Origin: JBFWVD01 sp050246915
GTDB taxonomy: Bacteria > Actinomycetota > Acidimicrobiia > Acidimicrobiales > Ilumatobacteraceae
Assembly (NCBI GenBank): GCA_050246915.1
Contig: JBFWVD010000031.1
Coordinates: 1-57,878, forward strand
Direction of reading: 5' to 3'
Length of the DNA stretch: 57,878 nucleotides
Of the stretch, positions 7,551 to 18,400 are shown one piece after another. The position numbers and the translations under genes are program-made. Position 1 is the first letter of the stretch, and the number at the start of each line of letters is the position of its first letter. The notes beneath the pieces were generated by a model, which was not told the DNA's origin, did no database searches, and saw only the letters and a program-made list of their open reading frames with translations.

Positions 7551-10500
7551 GGCGCTAGCGAGAAGATCGGGTCGTCGGGTGGGAGCGGGATGTCGGCGCG
7601 GTTCTCGCGTTCGATGCGGTCCATGATCGAGGTCGAAATGCCGAGGATGCGTGAGATGGCCGCGCGGCTTTGACCCTGAGCTGCGAGCCGACGTGACGCT
7701 GTCGCATACCGAGCCTCGCGCTTGAGCCCGAGCTCTTCGGCCTCGAACCGGGACATCCAGTAGACGACAAACCGCCTGCGGTTCTCCTTCACGCCGTCGA
7801 GGTAGGGTTCCGCCAGTTGCAGACGCTTCGCATTCCGGCTCGTGAAGCCATAGGCATCGCGCTCAAGCGGTGTCATCGAAGAGAAAGCGCGGCGGGCAGC
7901 TGCCTGGATCTCGGCCTCGACCTTCGCGATGAGCCCCTTCTCCTGGGCGTAGTAGTTGAGCTGCCGTTGGGTGAGAGAGACCAAGCCCGGCCGCTTGCCG
8001 ACCAGGCGAGATGCAACGAACGTGTTGATGTCCTCCTCCCAGGGCAGGGGGTCAAACGCCGGATCGGTCGCTAGGTGCGCAGCGATCCGCTCGGCGGCAC
8101 CGCTCAGCGCGTTCCCAACGGTCTCGCTCCAGATCATCGAGGCGGCGTTCCCCACGGCATGCGCATCGTCAATCGACAGATGTGCCGCTCGCGCTCCCAC
8201 GCCCTTGTTTCCGGGGCTGCCGTCGTACGTCGGGTCCAGCACGATCTCGTTCACAAGCCGCTTCAGTTCCGTCCGCAGCGGCGCCTGCGCCACGTAGTCG
8301 TAGTACGAGTAGTCATTGACTCGACTGAGATCCGGTGTGTAGTCGTCGGCTTCCGCTGCGATCTGGTCAATGACGGGGTCGGAGACCGGCATCGGAGTCG
8401 GTTCCGGCAACGTGCTGGCGGGTGGTGTCGACGGAGGCGTGGAGGGGGCGGCAACGTGTGGCGGCGCGGGCTCTGGTCCCGGGGACCCGGCCACGTCGCC
8501 AGCGGAAGTTGAGGTCGGCCTATCTGCACGATCCGATTCGGAAGGGATTTCCGCGAGGGGCCTCGCGGAGTCGTCGGCGCCGTGGCTTTCGTCATCGGTC
8601 GGCAGTGTCTGGTAGACGGCTTCGAGGCGGTCCCGGACCTTCGCGCCAAGCTTCGAGAACCCGAAGATCTCGGCGGTGCGACGAAGGAGGTCGTCAACAA
8701 TCTCGATGTCGCTGTACTCGTGGAGGACTGCGAGCATCGCGTTCGCGATCTCTTGCGGCGCGATCTCGTCGAGGGTTCGGGAGCCGTTCTCATCGACGAT
8801 GCGGAACCCTGCCCAGGTGTCAGGGTCGAGTGCGCTGGGCCATGCGAAGCTCCCGAGCTTCCGGCTCTTTCGCACCTGAGCCCGAGGGACGAGGCGGATG
8901 ATGTCGTCAGCTCGTGCGGCACGAACCGCGTTGAGGCCGAACCGCCGCGCGACGATGCGCGCGAGTCGAGTCACCTCGATCGGCCCTTCCGTCTCGATGA
9001 CGTCGATTACCTGTTCGCGAACGACGGATGCGGCTGCTCGCTCGGGTAGCTGGTCGAGTACGTCCTTGGAGCCAACTACGTTGGTGTGCGCAGGAGCGAA
9101 CGGCGTGATGGCGTCGCCGTCCGAGTGTGCAGCGTGGCCACCGGGTGCCGGCTGAACAGGAGCCTGCGCCGCCGCAAAGGAGGCAACCGACGGTTCCTGT
9201 TCCTCGTGCGCTTCGGCTGCGGAAGTGGTCGTGAGCGAATCGGCTGCTGCTATACCGAAGGGACTCTCGCCGGGCAGGCTACCGACAGCCGGGCTGACGT
9301 CCGCCGCGATGTCGGGAGCGGGCTGTACCGGTTGGGGATCGCTGGGTATCGACGGAGCCGGTTCAGCGGCCTGAACCGACTCCGGTGCCGCATCGAACGG
9401 CTCCAGGGGCGGGGCGGGTTCGCCGGCCAGTCCCGCTTCGGCGTCGTCGACCTCGCGGAGGATCTGACTGACGACTTCCTCGCGGTTCTGAAGCCACATC
9501 GGCCACCAGATTCGCGCCACCTTGGGCCACCCCATCAGGTTTTCAAGCACCTCTACGGGAAGCACGTCTCGATCCGACACCGTGCTCCGCTGCTGCCAAC
9601 TCTCGCCGTCCAGCAGGACAGGCAGCAGCGGGCGCTCGGGATTCTCGGGGCGAGAGAGCACGAGGTCGAGCCGGAAGTTGGAGAGACCCACATCTGACAT
9701 CACGTGGAGGCCGGCTGCACGCAGAGCCGCCGCGATCTCGTCCCGATGGCGGTCGCGAATGGCGATCCGCTGGGCGGTCTCACCCTGCTCCCCGAGGGAA
9801 CCAGCAGCCCTCGCGAAGACCAAGAACTCCTTGAGGTCCTTCGGCCCTTGGTACGCCGCTCCCGCCACGTCGAGTTCGGCAGGTTCGAAACTACAAAATA
9901 CGACGTTCTTTCGGCGTGCGCGGGTGACGGCGACGTTGAGGCGTCGCTCGCCGCCGCTGTTGGTCAGAGGACCGAAGTTGGTCGGGATCTTGCCGCTGGC
10001 CTGTTTCGAGAACGCCACCGAGAAGACGATGATGTCCCGCTCGTCGCCCTGCACCTGCTCCAGCGCCTTGACGAACAGCACGTCACCTCGTCCCATCTTG
10101 CCGGGGTCCATGACCTCGGCAATCTTCGAGTCGGCGCTCGCGTTCAGCATGTCCTCGATGAGCTGACGCTGCTGCTCGTTGAAGGTCACGATGCCGACGG
10201 ATGGGAGAGCGTTCGACGCGTGGACGAGTTCGTGTACGTACTTGACGATCTCCACGGCCTCGAACGGGTTGGTGTTCGACCCGGCGACCACCCCGTTGCC
10301 GAGTTCGACCCTCCCCGAGCCTGCTCGGAGGTACATGCCCCTGTCGTCACCGTCGGGACGCGATACACGGCGGAACTCGACCCCGGTTTCCGATGACAAC
10401 AGGGTTGGGGTCGGGAAGCTGCTCAAATCACCGCGGTAGTAGGCCCGGTTGCTGAAGGCGATGAGTGCCTCGTCCTGACTGCGGTAGTGCCAGCTCAGGC

Positions 10501-13500
10501 TCAGCGTCGGTACGCGCGCCAACTCGCACTCGCTGAGGATGGACTCCTGGTCCTCGACGATCTCCTCCACGTCGTCGTCGAGTTCCTCATCGTCGACAGA
10601 ACCGCCTCCGACCTTGCGCGTGGGTGGCATCTGCTTGCTGTCGCCCACGACGACGGCGGCTCGTGCGCGTCCGAGCGCCCCGATTGCCTCCGGAACGGTG
10701 ATTTGCGAGGCCTCGTCGAAGATGACGAGATCGAACTCCATGACGCCCGGCTCGATCAGGTCGACTACTGATGAGGGACTGCAAAGTACGAGTGGGGTCA
10801 GCTCCTGGACGGCTTCGCCGTACTTCCGCAGGATTGGCCGGGTGCCGAGCTTTCGGGTCGTCTTCTCCAACTCGCGCGCCAGCCCGCCGGTCTTGGAGCC
10901 GAGGCCGCCGCCCCCACGCTTGGCGAGCATCCGAGCGGGACCGTCGGTGACCCACTGCGTTCGGACCTGCTCTTGCGCGCTTGAGTACGACGTGACTCGC
11001 TGGTCATGGGCCACCGCGTCAAACCGATCAAGCCCCTCGGCGCTGATCCGCTCCGAAAGCGACGCCTTGGCCACACCTCGGGCCAGTGCGTCCTCGGCGG
11101 TGTAGGCCGGAAGCCGTCCTTCGAGAAGCTCGATGCGTGCCTCGCCAAGTCCGGCCGTGCGCATCGGTTCGAGCTTGCGAACCAAGGTGCACCAGCGCTG
11201 GAGAGGCACGAGGCGCTCATAGTCGGCTTCCTTGCGCCACGTCGACTCGTGCCGACGCACGGCGTCGGCCAGCGACAGATCCTGGCGCCACGCCTGGAAG
11301 TCTGCGTCCTGAACTGTGAGCTCATCCCACAGCGTGCGCCAAGCGTGCGCGTAGGAGCTGAGCCCGTCGGCGCTTCCCGCGAGTTCACCCCCTCTGGCGA
11401 GGTCGTTGACGCGTCGCGTCCACTCCCCGCCATCGCGCAGGCTGGCTGTCGCGGCTGTGAGTTCGTCGAGGCGGGCACGCGCAGACGAGAGTGCGCCGGG
11501 CATGTACGGGTTCTGTGGGACTGTGCCGCCCAGGCCAGGTGTCGCTGCGAGGGACGTCTGAACTTGCTCGCCGGCTTCCTTGGCCGCGACGAGGTCGGCC
11601 AGAATCGGTCCGGCCGTGGAAGGGTCCACGACAAGGCCGGTGGGCGCGGCCGCGGCCAGTGCCGCGAGGGCGGCGGTCTGCCTCCCCTTCCGGCCCATGA
11701 ACCCGGACGACGTTGCGGCATCGAACTGGGCCTTCATACCGCGAATGTCGAGACTGAGCACGTCGGGTGCGAAGCCATGCAGTTTGGAGGACCATCCCGC
11801 GACGGCCCGCTCGCAGCCCGAGACTGTGTCGGCAGCGCGTGCTGGCCAAGAGGGATCGAGAAGGCCAGCAAGCTCCTCCCCCGTCGGGAAGACGGGATTG
11901 GATGCCGCCGCGAGGGTGTCGAGCTGGTTCGGATGGGTGATGGTGTCCAGCGCCTCGCGGAGCTGTCCGGTCCGCGTCTCTGACCACTCCATGCCCTGCA
12001 AGATGCCGCGCACGGCGATGCTGACGGCGTCTACGTCGAAGGGGTCGCCCTTTCCGGCGCCTGCGAGTCGCCAAGGGTGGTCCTCACGTACGGCCGCCGC
12101 GGAGGTCCACCGCTGGAGGTCCTCGAAAAGGTCCTTCAGGGCGTCGACCTGCTCGGCCTCGTGAGCGACCAGCGTGCTCGGGATGGGCATGGTCGGCCCG
12201 TCTCCGAGAACGAGAAGTTCGTCATGCGCGCCGTACGCCGACAGGCCGGCAGCGTTGTGCTTGTGGAGCTTCTGCGGGTACTCGGTGAGCTCGAACCGCG
12301 CGTTGCGCAGTTGGCGCCGCGCGTTCTCCATCGCAAGGCCGTCCGGGTTCACAGTGGCCGTGAGTGACCGCTTGAGCTGCGCGCGCACCTCTGCGGCGTT
12401 CGAGCCCTCGTGGTGGAGATTCAACGTGAAGGGCCCCAAGCCGATGGATTCCAGCCGACGCTGCACAACCGACAGCGCGGTGCCCTTCTCAGCGACGAAC
12501 AGAACGCGGAGCCCGGAGACGAGGCACTCGGCCACCATGTTTGTGATCGTCTGGGACTTGCCTGTCCCAGGCGGTCCTTGCAGCACGAAGGTCCGACCTT
12601 GCCGAGCCCAGAGCACCGCACGCTTCTGCGTTGAGTCCGCTGGAATCGGCGCCTCCAGCTTCTCAAGCTCGTCCTCCACCGTCTTGTCGATCCCGTTGGA
12701 TTCTGACGCGTCGATGGCGGGGTCGACGAAGGTCTCGGTGGGCGTGTTGACGAGGTGACTAACGAGCGGACGCTCGAAGAAGTGGTCGGCATTGATGTTC
12801 AGGTCCTGCCACATGCGGAACGCCGAGAGGTCGAGGGTCGCAAGGCGCGCCTCGGCTGCAACGGCAAGCGGAAGACCGCGCTCAGCGATCGCCTGGCGCA
12901 CCTCGGCAAGGACCCCGTCAACGTCAATCCCCGCTCGGTCCGCAAGTGGTTCGGCCAGACCCGGGATAGAAAGCCCGTGCTCACGGCGCAGCCACTCGAT
13001 CAAGGCGGCGTTCGGTGTCGTCTGCTGCGAAGAATCGAGGGAGAGAGTGAACTCCTGGCGCCCTCGCGCGACACTGATGCTCACAGGAACGAGGATTAGC
13101 GGCGCCTCGGCGAACACACCGGGCTTGTACGGCCAGCGGAGCAGTCCGAGGCAGAGGAAGAGCGGGTTCATGCCGCGCTCCTCATAGGCCGACTTGGCGT
13201 TGTGGGCCATCGACCGCATCTCCTTGAAGAAGGTCGAAGGACCAAGCGGGCCAATCTGACCCTTCACTCGCCCGAACCGTTGCACGAACAGCTTGCGGTC
13301 GTTGAGCTGGCCGAGGAGCTCCTGACGGTCGTCCGGCGTGGACGAGTCCATCAACTGCATCGCGTTGGCGATGTCTCTCGCGCGCCAGACTTCCGGGATG
13401 TCGAATCCGCTGTGGAGGCTGAACGAGACGTCCTGATGGAGTTTGTCTTCGAGGATGCCGAGGCCTTCGGGCGGAAGAGCGATCGGCTGGACACGGGCGT

Positions 13501-15421
13501 TCATACCCAGGTTGAGAAGGGCGTTCGTGGCGTTCAGGCTGAAAAGCGACGACTTCCACGTCCGGTATCTGGCCGGGTGATTGTCAACCTGTCGCTCCTG
13601 TAGCCCGACGTCGAGCGACTCGGTCGCGACCTCGGTCACTGCGGGTGCGCCGCCCGAGCGATATTCGATGATCTCGGTAATGCCATCGGCGCGCTCGTTG
13701 ATGGCCGGAAGGGGCGACACCCCAGCGCGCCTGGCCGCCGCCACGTCCACCAATGCAATGAATCCATCTTGAAGGCCCTGGGCGATGTTGCTGTAGCGCG
13801 CGTGGCTTCGAGCATCGCTGGCTGAGACGTTCTTGCCGGCGGTGAAGGCGGTCGTTTCGATGACCCCGAGCCAGCCGCCCTCAATGAGGGTGTGGATTGC
13901 CGCCGGGTCGAACACGACGGGAATGTTGGGATACCACTCAGGCTTGGGACCTCGCTCGGGAAGCGGGTCCCTCCGCCAGTAGCCCACGAAGATGTGGCCG
14001 GGGATGAACACCAGCACCGGGAGCAGGCCGGCCTGCTCAATGACGGCAGCGGTCAGAACGGTGGTGTCCATACAGGTGCCGAGACCTGCCTTCGCGACGT
14101 CGCTGTGGTCGCGAATCCTCTGTCCTTCTCCTCGGTAGTCCCATCCGGGAGGAGGTTCTGAGTATGAGATCGAGCGGGCTTGGAGGGCTTCGTAGATGGC
14201 TGTGACAGTTGCATCGGCGCGCTCCTCCGCTCTGGCCACGTCGTCGATCTGGAAGGCAAAGAAGGAGGAGTCGCCGGTAGCCCGGCCCAGCAGGTCAGCT
14301 GCTTCACGTGCAACAGTGGCGATATCGGGATGGTTGGGGCGCACGAACGAGGCGAGCAATGACCGCGAGAGGACTGCCGAGCTGCCTTCGTCACGCTGAA
14401 GGAAACGGGCGAGCGTTTCGAGTTCCGCCTCAAGCGCGGCGGCATCGGGTCGCTCGGGGTTTTCCTGCAACAGGGCCGCCAGTTCTTCACCCCGCTGCCG
14501 GATTCGGACACGCTGCTCGGAGCGTCGGGGGTCTCCCGCCCAGAACCAGAGGTCGCGCGGCTGGACGTCCAGCTCTTCGTCGTACCGCGCTAGAACCCGG
14601 CCCGTGGTGCCGTCTTCGAGGGTGATGACGCAATCGGCGGGATGCCGCTCCTCGACCTGGGACATGACCCTTGAAGAGAGGGGTACGTGGACGCTCCCCA
14701 GCACCGACGTACCAGCCTGGAGGGCACCCTCGAAAGCGACCTTGCTACCGAACTGAACGTCGGCGTCGCGGACCAGGACGCTGATTCGGGCATGCTCGAT
14801 GGGCTCGGCGACTTCGACGGTGAGGTCTGAAATCTGCGGGATGCGGGCGGCAGATGAGGCCCACGACCATTGGTCGCTGATGTCCGCCCTCAGATGCGCC
14901 TCGGCCGCCACCACGGTGTCTTCGTCGAGTGGCTCCTCGATTGGCGCCTCGACGGCGGGCTCCGAGAAGTCGACGTCGGGCCCCTCGGACACACCCGCAG
15001 GCTCGGCGTGGACTGGCTCCGGGAGAGGGTCGTGCTTCGGGTTCTCCTTCGACCTAGTCCAGTAGTCGAGCGCCGCGTGCATCATGTCCATGATCTGTCC
15101 GCGATCGGAGTAGGTCGCGAGCGCACTAGCGTCGACAACGAGCTCTTGTTCGCCGTCCAGCCAGGACGGGCCGATGGACTGAACGAAGGTGCGTGACGCG
15201 ATGCTCTCGGCATCGCCGACGAACGGCACGACGTGAAGTTCGTTGCCTTCGGCCTCAACGAACGTGATCGTGCTTGCGGTCTCCTCGATGGCCAACCAGT
15301 TCGCGGCATCACCGCGCACGATCTCGACCTTGCTTCCCGCATCTCTCGCAAGCGCCTCGGCGAGCTCGGTGACGATCGGGTGGAGCGGGGTAGCGTCCGC
15401 TGACGGTCGTTCCTCAGTCAC
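7538..15421 (-). CDS. Giant SF1 helicase-nuclease with DUF3320 and transglutaminase-like segment
   Basis: The 2627-residue protein starts at GTG 15421, overlapping the upstream gene by 8 bases. Near residue 445 lies a transglutaminase-like segment (GTCMDTT, then GHIFVGYW, then VVFDP: a Cys-His-Asp order). A split SF1 helicase core follows: GPPGTGKS at about 949, VIFDEAS at about 1565, then SWHYRSQ, VQGDERDI and NVAVTRARR. Near residue 1920 is a Vsr/MTES_1575-like nuclease region (LDLVLSRPENP, LLDGES). After a Pro/Ala-rich linker comes a DUF3320 domain (about 2125-2275), and an HTH-like helix pair lies near the end (AISRILGISTSIMDRI). Related architectures occur in defence-associated helicases. 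It likely unwinds and degrades foreign DNA; the Cys-His-Asp segment hints at a protease or other acyl-transfer activity. Confidence 0.85.
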   Translation of the reverse strand: MTEERPSADATPLHPIVTELAEALARDAGSKVEIVRGDAANWLAIEETASTITFVEAEGNELHVVPFVGDAESIASRTFVQSIGPSWLDGEQELVVDASALATYSDRGQIMDMMHAALDYWTRSKENPKHDPLPEPVHAEPAGVSEGPDVDFSEPAVEAPIEEPLDEDTVVAAEAHLRADISDQWSWASSAARIPQISDLTVEVAEPIEHARISVLVRDADVQFGSKVAFEGALQAGTSVLGSVHVPLSSRVMSQVEERHPADCVITLEDGTTGRVLARYDEELDVQPRDLWFWAGDPRRSEQRVRIRQRGEELAALLQENPERPDAAALEAELETLARFLQRDEGSSAVLSRSLLASFVRPNHPDIATVAREAADLLGRATGDSSFFAFQIDDVARAEERADATVTAIYEALQARSISYSEPPPGWDYRGEGQRIRDHSDVAKAGLGTCMDTTVLTAAVIEQAGLLPVLVFIPGHIFVGYWRRDPLPERGPKPEWYPNIPVVFDPAAIHTLIEGGWLGVIETTAFTAGKNVSASDARSHARYSNIAQGLQDGFIALVDVAAARRAGVSPLPAINERADGITEIIEYRSGGAPAVTEVATESLDVGLQERQVDNHPARYRTWKSSLFSLNATNALLNLGMNARVQPIALPPEGLGILEDKLHQDVSFSLHSGFDIPEVWRARDIANAMQLMDSSTPDDRQELLGQLNDRKLFVQRFGRVKGQIGPLGPSTFFKEMRSMAHNAKSAYEERGMNPLFLCLGLLRWPYKPGVFAEAPLILVPVSISVARGRQEFTLSLDSSQQTTPNAALIEWLRREHGLSIPGLAEPLADRAGIDVDGVLAEVRQAIAERGLPLAVAAEARLATLDLSAFRMWQDLNINADHFFERPLVSHLVNTPTETFVDPAIDASESNGIDKTVEDELEKLEAPIPADSTQKRAVLWARQGRTFVLQGPPGTGKSQTITNMVAECLVSGLRVLFVAEKGTALSVVQRRLESIGLGPFTLNLHHEGSNAAEVRAQLKRSLTATVNPDGLAMENARRQLRNARFELTEYPQKLHKHNAAGLSAYGAHDELLVLGDGPTMPIPSTLVAHEAEQVDALKDLFEDLQRWTSAAAVREDHPWRLAGAGKGDPFDVDAVSIAVRGILQGMEWSETRTGQLREALDTITHPNQLDTLAAASNPVFPTGEELAGLLDPSWPARAADTVSGCERAVAGWSSKLHGFAPDVLSLDIRGMKAQFDAATSSGFMGRKGRQTAALAALAAAAPTGLVVDPSTAGPILADLVAAKEAGEQVQTSLAATPGLGGTVPQNPYMPGALSSARARLDELTAATASLRDGGEWTRRVNDLARGGELAGSADGLSSYAHAWRTLWDELTVQDADFQAWRQDLSLADAVRRHESTWRKEADYERLVPLQRWCTLVRKLEPMRTAGLGEARIELLEGRLPAYTAEDALARGVAKASLSERISAEGLDRFDAVAHDQRVTSYSSAQEQVRTQWVTDGPARMLAKRGGGGLGSKTGGLARELEKTTRKLGTRPILRKYGEAVQELTPLVLCSPSSVVDLIEPGVMEFDLVIFDEASQITVPEAIGALGRARAAVVVGDSKQMPPTRKVGGGSVDDEELDDDVEEIVEDQESILSECELARVPTLSLSWHYRSQDEALIAFSNRAYYRGDLSSFPTPTLLSSETGVEFRRVSRPDGDDRGMYLRAGSGRVELGNGVVAGSNTNPFEAVEIVKYVHELVHASNALPSVGIVTFNEQQRQLIEDMLNASADSKIAEVMDPGKMGRGDVLFVKALEQVQGDERDIIVFSVAFSKQASGKIPTNFGPLTNSGGERRLNVAVTRARRKNVVFCSFEPAELDVAGAAYQGPKDLKEFLVFARAAGSLGEQGETAQRIAIRDRHRDEIAAALRAAGLHVMSDVGLSNFRLDLVLSRPENPERPLLPVLLDGESWQQRSTVSDRDVLPVEVLENLMGWPKVARIWWPMWLQNREEVVSQILREVDDAEAGLAGEPAPPLEPFDAAPESVQAAEPAPSIPSDPQPVQPAPDIAADVSPAVGSLPGESPFGIAAADSLTTTSAAEAHEEQEPSVASFAAAQAPVQPAPGGHAAHSDGDAITPFAPAHTNVVGSKDVLDQLPERAAASVVREQVIDVIETEGPIEVTRLARIVARRFGLNAVRAARADDIIRLVPRAQVRKSRKLGSFAWPSALDPDTWAGFRIVDENGSRTLDEIAPQEIANAMLAVLHEYSDIEIVDDLLRRTAEIFGFSKLGAKVRDRLEAVYQTLPTDDESHGADDSARPLAEIPSESDRADRPTSTSAGDVAGSPGPEPAPPHVAAPSTPPSTPPASTLPEPTPMPVSDPVIDQIAAEADDYTPDLSRVNDYSYYDYVAQAPLRTELKRLVNEIVLDPTYDGSPGNKGVGARAAHLSIDDAHAVGNAASMIWSETVGNALSGAAERIAAHLATDPAFDPLPWEEDINTFVASRLVGKRPGLVSLTQRQLNYYAQEKGLIAKVEAEIQAAARRAFSSMTPLERDAYGFTSRNAKRLQLAEPYLDGVKENRRRFVVYWMSRFEAEELGLKREARYATASRRLAAQGQSRAAISRILGISTSIMDRIERENRADIPLPPDDPIFSLAPTLR

Positions 15422-18400
15422 GGCTGGTTCCCCCAGTAGGCCCAGTGGTCTCGCGCCAGTCCGATGAGCCAGACGGCTGGCACAGTCCGATGAAGGCGCC
15501 CAACTCCAACACTCCGTTGGCGCTGCTCGGCATGAACGCCGTGAGCGTCTCCGAGCGAATGAGGACTGCACGCCATTTTGCACGAGACACGGCAACGTTG
15601 ATGCGGTTTCGGCTCAGCAGGAAGCCCATCCCGCGTGGGACGTCTCCGTGGGAAGACGCTGTCATCGAGACGATGGCGATGGGCGCCTCCTGACCTTGGA
15701 ACTTGTCCACGGTCCCGACACGGACTTCGGCGAGCCCCGCCTTCCTCAACGAGTCCCGGACGAGTGCAACCTGAGCGTTGTACGGCGCTACGACGAGCAC
15801 ATCGCCGGCCCGCAGCGCGCGCGGCGTTGTCGCGTCGTCGGGGTCGGTCCACGTCAACCCAACGTAGCGTCTGACCTGCTCAATGACGGCGACTGCCTCC
15901 TCGACGGACTCCGTCCGGTTGCCCGAATGTGGCACCGCCACGACGTGGAGTCCGGGTGCGACACCATCGAGGTGGCGGGCTGCGGCCTGGGCCGCGCTGC
16001 CGAGCCGGTCGTCATATGACAAGGTCGAGACCTTGGCGCTGAGGTCGGGATGCATCCGGTAGGTCTCCCGGAGGAAATAGCCCAACTCGGCTGGAATCGT
16101 GTCGTGCCCATCCATCAGCCACCCCAGAGCCGATTCATCGACCGGTTCGGCATGGGTGCCCTGACTGACCTGTGGCAGCTGCTGCGGGTCGCCGAGCAGG
16201 AGTAGGCGCTTTGCGGCGACGGAGGCTCCGATGGTCGGCGCCAGGGAGAACTGTCCAGCTTCGTCGACAACCAGGAGGTCGAGGCTGTCGCGGGGCACGG
16301 TGTTGTCGTTGGCGAAATCCCATACGGTCCCACCGATCACGCAGCCGGTGCCGATGTGCTCGTCGAGGAACTTGGCGACCTTGGTCAGTGGGGTCCAGGT
16401 CGGGGTCTTGCTCTCCGTCTTGGCCTTGCCAACCAGCGTCGGGTCCAGTCCCGCCTTCACGATGCCCGCGAGCATGTTCTCCACGACAGCGTGCGACTGT
16501 GCGACGACCCCGATGCGCCAGCTGTGCTTCTCCACGAGTTCCTTGATCACTCGGGAGCCTGTGTAGGTCTTGCCGGTGCCCGGAGGGCCCTGGATCGCGA
16601 CGTACGAGTCAGTCATGCCTACGAGCGCGTCGACGACGCTCTCGACGTTGGACGCCCGCAGCGGCAGCGACGCATCTCCGGCCAGACGCGGGACGCGGCG
16701 TGCCAGGAGGTCGAGGACGCTCTTGCCGGGCAAGGACGCCCCGGCGGCGGCCTGCGAAGCTACCTCGGCGATGGCCTCCTCGATCTTCTCGGTCTTCGGT
16801 GGCATTCCAGGCACCAGGGCGAGCGGGAGATCCCCGAATGTCTCACCCGGCTTGCGGCTTTCGGTGAGCATGACCACACGTGGGTCATCCGGGTCGGCTT
16901 CCACGCCTGCCGCGCCTGCGGCGGCGTACGGAGCACCCTCCGGACCGAACGAACCGGCAGGTGCTGGCGCAGCGTAGACGACTTGGGCTTGGGAGCTCGC
17001 CTTGCTGCCGGCGGTCCAGTCTCCGATGAGCCGCAGCACGCGCCGCGCGTTGGTCGCACGCCCCTCCGGGACCTCCCAGTCCTGAACAAGCTCAGCGTGC
17101 TCGACGATGAACACATCCCGAGCATCTGACCAGTCGTCGACGGGGTGTCCCAACCGCTCGAAGTGCTGCCACCAGAACTGCTTGCGCTCGCGTCGGTAGT
17201 AGTCGAGGGAGGTGGCGAGCATTGCGTAGGCCTGCTCCGCTTGGGTGCGCTCGGTGCGCAGCTCCGGGCCGGACTTGGCCATCAGGTCGACGAACAGCGG
17301 ATCGTTCTCCGACAGCTCCTCGCCGCGCTCGTCCTTGACCCGTGGACCGATCAACTCACGGACACCGGCTTCAACCGCGCGGTCCAGGAGCCAGTCGCGC
17401 AGCCGAAGGGTGGAGAGACAGTCGTACTCGTTGTAGTCGGCGAGTGCGGTGAGCCGCTCGCCCGCCGTCGCTGGGTCCTCGATGCGGAAGTCGCGGAACT
17501 CCCGGTAGGCGACGATAGAACCGGCGCCGTCGGCGACGTCGCTCTCCCGGAGTTGGTCGCCCATGTAGAGCGGTTCCAGCTTCTTGATGCTGTACGAGGG
17601 CTGCGACACCCTGACCGATCCACGCACCGTGGCGTAGAGGTCCACGAAGACCTCCGAACGGAGGAGGTCATCGAGTTCCTTCTCGCGGGATTGGTATCGC
17701 ATCGCCAGGCGCTTGAGGGCGGTCGTCTCGTACGGCGCGTAGTGATAGATGTGCATGTCAGGATGCACCGCCCGGCGTTCCGCGACATCGTCCATGAAGG
17801 AAACGAAGGCATCGCGTTCCTCGGCGGAGGAATGCGCCCAGGTCGGCGTGTAGTTCTCGTCCGCGTCGAGGACGCCCCAGAGGTACTCGAGCCCGACCCG
17901 ACTTGGGTCGCCCTCGTCATAGAGAGGGTCGCCCTCGAAGTCGAAGAAGAGGTCGCCCGGTGATGGCGCGGGCAACAATGCGAGCATCTTCGCCGCGGTT
18001 GCGGTCAGCTCGTAGGTCACCTCACCGTCGGCCTGAAGCTGGGACCACTGCAGAGTGGCTTGAGCACGGAGCTTCTCGAAGGTGGCCTGAGCCACGCCCT
18101 CTGGCTTGGTCGAAGCAGTCGCGAGGTCGGCGATCGTCGCGATGCCGGCGAGTCGGAGTTTGCGGCGCTGTTCCATGCGCAAGCCAGCGACTGTGATGAC
18201 GTCGTTCGCCTGCTCGGCTGCGGCAGTGCATTCCGGGCAGTGACCGCAGACGAGGTACCGGTCATCTCCCCAGGCGACCCCAACGCCTCCCGCTTGGTGG
18301 TCGGAGAGGAGCGCGCGAAGGCGTTCACGGCGCTCGATGAAGACGGGCAGCACATCTGCGACTCTGAAGTCGGCGCGCTCGCCGTTGCCCAGGAGCAGCG

